DNA from: Phlegmacium glaucopus
Taxonomy: Eukaryota; Basidiomycota; Agaricomycetes; Agaricales; Cortinariaceae
Assembly (NCBI GenBank): GCA_015039465.1
Contig: MU130067.1
Span: 1 to 49,428 of the forward strand
Length of the DNA: 49,428 nt
Direction of reading: 5' to 3'
The notes under the pieces are model-generated. The model did not search any database. It saw only the letters and a list, made by a program, of their open reading frames with translations, and had not been told where the DNA came from. The position numbers and the translations under genes were made by a program. This document shows, piece by piece, positions 44,681-49,428 of this stretch. How positions within the stretch are numbered: position 1 is the first letter of the stretch; each line of letters opens with the position of its first letter.

Positions 44681-44846
44681 CTCACAATGTCAAACAACGC
44701 TCGCCGGCGTCGCGCCAAATTTGGTTGACCACCCATCTCTGTTCCCTTGCGCATCACTGGTTTACATTCAATCTTCGTCTGCCTGTTTGTTGCGCTCGCC
44801 AGCCCCGCCTTGTTACTGCCGACACCACCTTGTTCTTGTGGATCTA

Positions 44847-46624
44847 ATGGCGGCGTTTCCCCTTCAGGCTTATGACATTGAGCACTACATGCAGTGCCCT
44901 GGCCCAATCGTTGATGGACTTGCGACCGGTGAGTGCGGGGAGGTAATCCCAAAGGTCATCAACTGTACAGGTCCCAATTACGGAAAACGATGCCAGCGGG
45001 TAAGAACTTTGGTTTTGCAGCTGTTAATGAGTGTTGACAGCATCTATAGTGCAATGCCTGCTCTTACTTCGTGTGGCTGCCTTTCGAAAACAGTGGCTCT
45101 CCCTCTCCAGGCCTGCAGCGGTCAGGAAACATTACTCCTCGTCATCAACAGGCCTTCTCGCCCTTACGAAACGATGTCAATGTTGGTTTAAATATGGCTA
45201 ATTCCATTCCGATTGACCCCGCTCTTGGTGGATTCAATTCTACGACGTCAAGACTCCCAGCTCAACCTGCAGGCTCTCTCGCTGGACGTTCAAAGGAGAA
45301 GAAATCCTGCACTAGCAGACCGTGCAGTCGTCTGGCTACTGCGACATGCTCGAAAGCGATGTGCAAGACCTGTTGCATCAGGGACGTCGTGGCTATCTGT
45401 TTCAATAAGGCCCACAACAGTGGTCGTCGTCCAGTTTCCACATCGGATGATCCTTTCCACCTGGCGCGGCCTGTTCCTTCAATTCCTCTGCGCCTTCCTA
45501 CATCAACAGATACTTCAGGTTTCGACTTTTCTGCACTGTCTTTTGTTTCTCCCTCGCTTCCTTCTCTTCCAACTCTGTCTATTCCTCCTGGTGCTGTGGA
45601 CCCTCCTGCTTTGACTCCGTCTAGTACTGGGGAAACCGAAACAAACCCTTTCTACTTTGGAAAGCCAGTACCATCCGCTCTTGTTGCAGATTGGAATCGT
45701 CGCAAACAAGAGCGTGAAGCTCGGCAGAAATCGGAAACATCACGAATGGAGAATGAGCAGCGTATAAAGCATACTGTCCTTCTAGTTGCGTACCTTGAAG
45801 ATATGGCGGAACCAATCCCTCTCCCTTTGCAGGACATCAATACGTGGCCGACACTGAACCTTGCCCACCTACCTCATCTTGTAGCGCAGCTTGGTGTGCA
45901 AAAACTTGATGAATTGGAGCTTTATGTGCGTAGCAACCATGGATGCTTCTGGATTCCCAATCCCGACCACTCTATGTCTGTTAAAACAGATGAGAAGGTC
46001 TTCATTCGGCGAAAAGGTGTCAAAACACCTTCCCTTCCTTCAACTTTTGTCAATGCGATGGCTCAATATGACTCCCCCTCTCGTTCTGCACCAATCTCGT
46101 CACGTAAACGTACACGCGAGAGCTCGGCGTCTCCGCCTTTGATGCCACAATGTTTAAAATTTCCTCGCGTTGACATAGACTTGACAGATGACTCTGACAC
46201 ACAACAGGGTTCTCCCCTTCCAGTGCCATTATCACCGTCTCCTAGCCCTCTTCCTTCAAGGCCCCAGCTGCCTCAGCCCACTTCATGCGACTTGGACCAA
46301 GATCTTCAAGTTGATCGTATCTGGTTATCTGGCTGTGTCCATACGCCAACTGATATCACTGGAGTTGTCTGGCCTCAAAGGCTATATGCACGCGATATGG
46401 TGCAAGGTTTTGCCCTCTTGCAAGATGCTACTGGTAATGCCGACCTCTCTGTGCGCTTTTCTCATGTTTTCAATGGCATGTCATTCAAATCCTCAACATA
46501 CCAGCTTAATCGAAAGTTCTGGTCAAAGCTACCAGCTCATCTCCGGGAAGAGGCACGTGTACTCCCTCGGACTCCCTCCGGACTCTGGACCGTCTGGAGA
46601 AAGACTCAGCCTGGGTGGAATTAA
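44847..46624 (+). CDS. Transposon accessory protein with Cys cluster
   Basis: Exons 44847-44999 and 45119-46624 give 552 residues; an additional upstream exon (MSNNARRRRAKFG from 44685) is possible. The first part has a GRF-zinc-finger-like pattern (C-G-E-V..K.INC..PNYGKRCQ). The second exon has a compact Cys/His cluster (CTSRPC, TCSKAMCKTCC, CFNKAH), long Pro/Ser-rich linkers, a basic stretch SSRKRTRESS that looks like a nuclear signal and an acidic IDLTDDSD. A C-terminal domain begins RIWLSGCVHTPTDI and ends WRKTQPGWN. Cys-cluster partner genes of this kind accompany KDZ elements in Agaricomycetes. DNA binding is inferred. Confidence 0.7.
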
Positions 46625-46812
46625 AGAACTGGGATCCATTGTACCTTTCATGTCTTTTTCTTCATTCTCTTTATTATTATCATTATACATTCATTTTATC
46701 CTTGTTGTGCTCGTTATTGGTGTTGATTTGTCTACTAGCCTTGTTGCCTATGTTGTATTTTAGTTATAGCTGTGTAATGACCCATAATAGAAGTGTCTTT
46801 CATTCTACACAA
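46625..46812. terminator. Shared 3' region of the convergent transposon genes
   Basis: A 188-base T-rich spacer between two stop codons. It should contain both 3' ends; no perfect AATAAA was seen on either strand. Confidence 0.35.
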
Positions 46813-49075
46813 TTAAGGCACTGTATTATATCGAAGTCCTGGCACATAACTTGGTAGGTGACCATCCTTTTCCAGCTTCGATTTCAATATCTGATTTTTC
46901 CTCATGATAAGTTCATCAAGTAGAAAATTATAGCGGCTAGCCTTCATTTCACGAAGGATAGCATGGTACCCACCAAGCCAGACATTGATCTGTTCGCATT
47001 TTGAAGAATTAAAGTAGAATGTTCGGTCGGAATCTGAGACGAGGAGCTCGGGAAAGAGTCGAGGATTGCAATGCTCACGGCATACAATGTCGGTGCTGCT
47101 ATGTTTACAGTCATAATGGAAGGCGTCAACAGGGAAACCAACCTCCTTGAGAATAGGGTCTTTCTGAGCAAGCAGATGATTGTAGACGCCACAACAATTG
47201 TCGTAGATGAAGAACTCTGGCATTGAGCCTGGCACCCTGAATGTCTTCTTGAGAAAGGCCTGCGTACCATTGTTAATTAGTACCATTCAAGCTAATTTCA
47301 AGACTGCTTACTACTGTCTGGGGAACAGTTTCCGAACCAAAGAATGTAGCGCGCGCAATGATCATTCCACAGGGACGAACCATCAGCTGTTCATTGTGTG
47401 TTTGGCGGCGTCCAAAGCGGCCAGTAACACGCCGGTTCCCAGATTCTGGCTTCTGAGGACAGCCAGAGGCTTCTTGCAATGGCTCAACAGGAAGAAGGGT
47501 TTCTTCAACACCTTCATCGATAGGCTCTCCTTCAGCTTGGAGGGATTGTGTCACCTCTTCATCAAGTGGCGGGTTGGATGGGTTGGATGTTGTGGCTTTC
47601 TGTAGTTGAGGCCGCAATTGGAAATTTGCCTTGTTACGAAGCTGTCTCTTCTGTTCGAGTGCCCGATGTGCAACATCTTCACAAGTAAGGTAGCCGGTAG
47701 AGATGTCCTGCTCGCATCCTTCAATTGCACAAACATTCAGCCTGTACTGATGGCCTGGACAGAAACGATCCCTCTTCACATTTTCCAGAGGTTCAGTGCA
47801 GTGCGCTACACCACAACAGGGATGCGTGATACCAAGCCCATCGCTGATGATTGCACGGGCCATTTCTAATCAAGAACTCCAATTTGATTTCAGAACAAGA
47901 CTGGGAAAAGGGTGTTTACGTACCAAGAGGCTGACCATCTTCATCCACCTTCGTCCAACGGATGCATTTTTCACAGTAATGCGCCCACTCTGGTTGTCCT
48001 TCATTATCAAATTGCTTGTTGCGCTTTTGAATGGCCACTGCGAGACGGTCTTTCTGGTCAGATCCATGGGGAACAGTGAGGATGTCTCCTTCCTTCTCGT
48101 AATGTTCCAAGATGGCAAAGTGGCTGATCCCTTCCCAGATGTGCTCAGGGCGAAGATCGAAGCTGAAGTCCCAACCCTTTGGTTGATTTTGTGGTTGAGC
48201 AAGAGATCGGTTGTAAATCGCTGCACAGTTGGAGGCAGATGTCCTGTCAGCTATCAGCGTCATGAATCTATCCTTGACAATGCAACATACCAGGAGATCA
48301 GCATCAAATTCACAAACATGTTGATAACATCGCACGAGATGAAATGATGCTTGCTGACCTCAATCGCATTAGGGACTCCTGGATAGTAGGTTCTAATGCA
48401 CCTGGAAACGGAATAGTTGTTGTGATATACTGTTTTGCATGCTTTAAAACCATACAATGAGTAACTGAGGAATGACCTATGAATGACTACGACAAGAGCC
48501 ACTCACATGGGCACAAGAGTTTGTGGTGATATGTTGCACACGCGCCATCTTGAAGTGTGAAAAGAATAGCCTTGCGACCTATTTTTTCAACGTCTCGAAG
48601 GAGTTCAGTGTCCTTTGGGCACATAGGGTTGGTACAAGTTGTCATGGGTGGATATAATGAACGAGAACCTGAAGTATAACCCTCAGCATTTCAGCAATGT
48701 AATCAATGGGAAATGAAGCAACTTACACAAACTATGCCCTGTTCCATGCTCATAGAATAGTGTTGCATCTGCAGTAGAAGAGTGCAGACTGGGGTTGTAT
48801 TGCCAGATTGTCCCCTTAAACGCACCCCAACAACCTTGTACAAACTCGTCACAAAGGCCTAATGCGCTTCCTAGAAAGGCATGAATGGTGTCTGGGAGTC
48901 TTTCTGGAGCTTCTTCTCCATTGTATCCTGGCCGTTGAGCATGAAGAATGCTGCGCCGTAGACTTGCTGCAAGTCGGATAAACCTAGTTGCTGTGTCCAT
49001 GCCAATGGCCTGAGGAAGTCCAGGGTGTCTTGATAACTGTTCATACACACGCTCCATATTAAGTTGTTCCATCAT
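46813..49075 (-). CDS. CxC5/CxC6 KDZ transposase-like protein
   Basis: Exons 49075-48727, 48668-48507, 48441-48291, 48243-47924, 47865-47312, 47259-46813 total 1983 nt, 660 residues. The N-terminus (FIRLAASLRRSILHAQRPGY, FLGSALGLCDEF) and the following Cys pairs (TTCTNPMCPKD, CATYHHKLLCPSC) match the CxC5 cluster of KDZ transposases. HPCCGVAHCTEPL, RFCPGHQ and CAIEGCEQ match the CxC6 cluster. The C-terminal part (RTHNEQLMVRPCG, FFIYDNCCG, FHYDCKHS, CEQINVWLGGYH) has acidic positions suitable for an RNase H-like catalytic core. It would cut and insert the element. The third exon seems to start after AAAG; a GTTTCCAG acceptor 40 bases on is the alternative. Confidence 0.75.
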
Positions 49076-49361
49076 GGTATATGTATAATAGGTTTAAGGA
49101 TTGAATGAACAGGGTTTCGCTGTGGTTTACGCAAGGAATAGTACAGGAATACGGTTGACGCGTTCGCGATGGCCTGATTTGCCCAAAAACCCCGGTTCAT
49201 CAGATAAAACAGGTTAGTTCACCAAGGGTCCTCATATTTTTGCACGACAATACTCAGAATGCATACTGAAACCACTTTATTATTTTATTTAGTCTGAACG
49301 GGCGAGACCGTGGCCTACAGTCTCGAAGGCAGCTTGTTGATGTTTGTTTATTGGCGGCACC

Positions 49362-49421
49362 ACATAGCGTGTGACTCCATGGCTCCATGAACTCCATGGA
49401 TGGAGTTCCGAAATCCTGTAT
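49362..49421. repeat. Right terminal inverted repeat of the KDZ element
   Basis: The complement of the left end. It contains a nested near-palindrome (TCCATGGCTCCATG, CTCCATGGATGGAG). Confidence 0.8.
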
Positions 49422-49428
49422 GCTCTCT

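Larger units (their letters stand above)
44617..49421. mobile_element. KDZ-type DNA transposon, 4.8 kb, two convergent genes
   Basis: The ends are inverted repeats: ATACAGGATTTCGGAACTCC starts at 44617 and its complement ends at 49421; 22 bases are identical. A second shared block (GAGCCATGGAGTCACA) lies about 35-55 bases in. Two genes lie between, running toward each other with a 188-base gap. Target duplications cannot be checked: only 7 bases remain to the right, and they do not match the left flank. Both reading frames are open in my joins, so the copy may be recent. Confidence 0.8.

Noticed and set aside
1..49428. CRISPR array, tRNA, rRNA or bacterial operon structure
   Set aside because: Regular repeats are either coding minisatellites or intron-exon units, and the gene structure is eukaryotic. 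No tRNA-like fold with proper A and B boxes was found.

Overview
The window comes from a basidiomycete fungus, most likely an Agaricomycete. Its genes carry many 40-70 nt GT-AG introns, there is a KDZ-type DNA transposon with CxC5/CxC6 cysteine clusters, a 14-exon cytochrome P450, and single-pass membrane proteins of a kind typical of that group. No tRNA, rRNA or CRISPR was seen. All calls come from reading the sequence; exon joins are my own.

Layout. 1-97 is the end of a hAT-like MITE. 98-1168 holds a duplicated exon-intron block but no secure gene. 1169-2911 is an intact membrane-protein gene. 3180-4838 is a decayed multi-pass membrane-protein gene whose 3' part runs into a repeat array. 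4837 to about 36840 is a degenerate tandem array. 37530-39773 is an apparently intact 511-residue P450. 41190-42620 is a detached tenth copy of the array gene with its 5' flank. 42945-44296 encodes a 388-residue protein with a HeLo-like helical N-terminus, an EF-hand-like segment and a receiver-like C-terminus. 44617-49421 is a DNA transposon with 22-bp identical terminal inverted repeats and two convergent genes.

The array. Each ancestral unit held, on the plus strand, an unrecognised gene (called U here) and an MFS transporter of the pantothenate/allantoate type, and on the minus strand a mucin-like single-pass protein (family M). Two unit types alternate on the left side: long (U + MFS + M: copies A, C, E) and short (MFS 3' end + M: copies B, D). 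All U and MFS copies are broken. Most M copies remain open through a Ser/Thr-rich ectodomain, one membrane span with a conserved Cys and a KRRR stop-transfer, and a cytoplasmic PPxY tail. They differ mainly in ectodomain length, by three in-frame routes: amplified intron-plus-microexon units (B, D), a short Ser/Thr minisatellite (F) and 45-bp repeats (H).

The most unusual signal is in copies B and D. A 67-bp unit, made of a complete 52-nt intron plus a 15-nt microexon, is tandemly repeated. Splice sites and phase are kept in the copies, so each unit would add a five-residue P-F-x-G-x block. Several transposon insertions (a hAT-like MITE, a solo LTR, a fold-back element) can be dated relative to the duplications, because sister units serve as empty sites.
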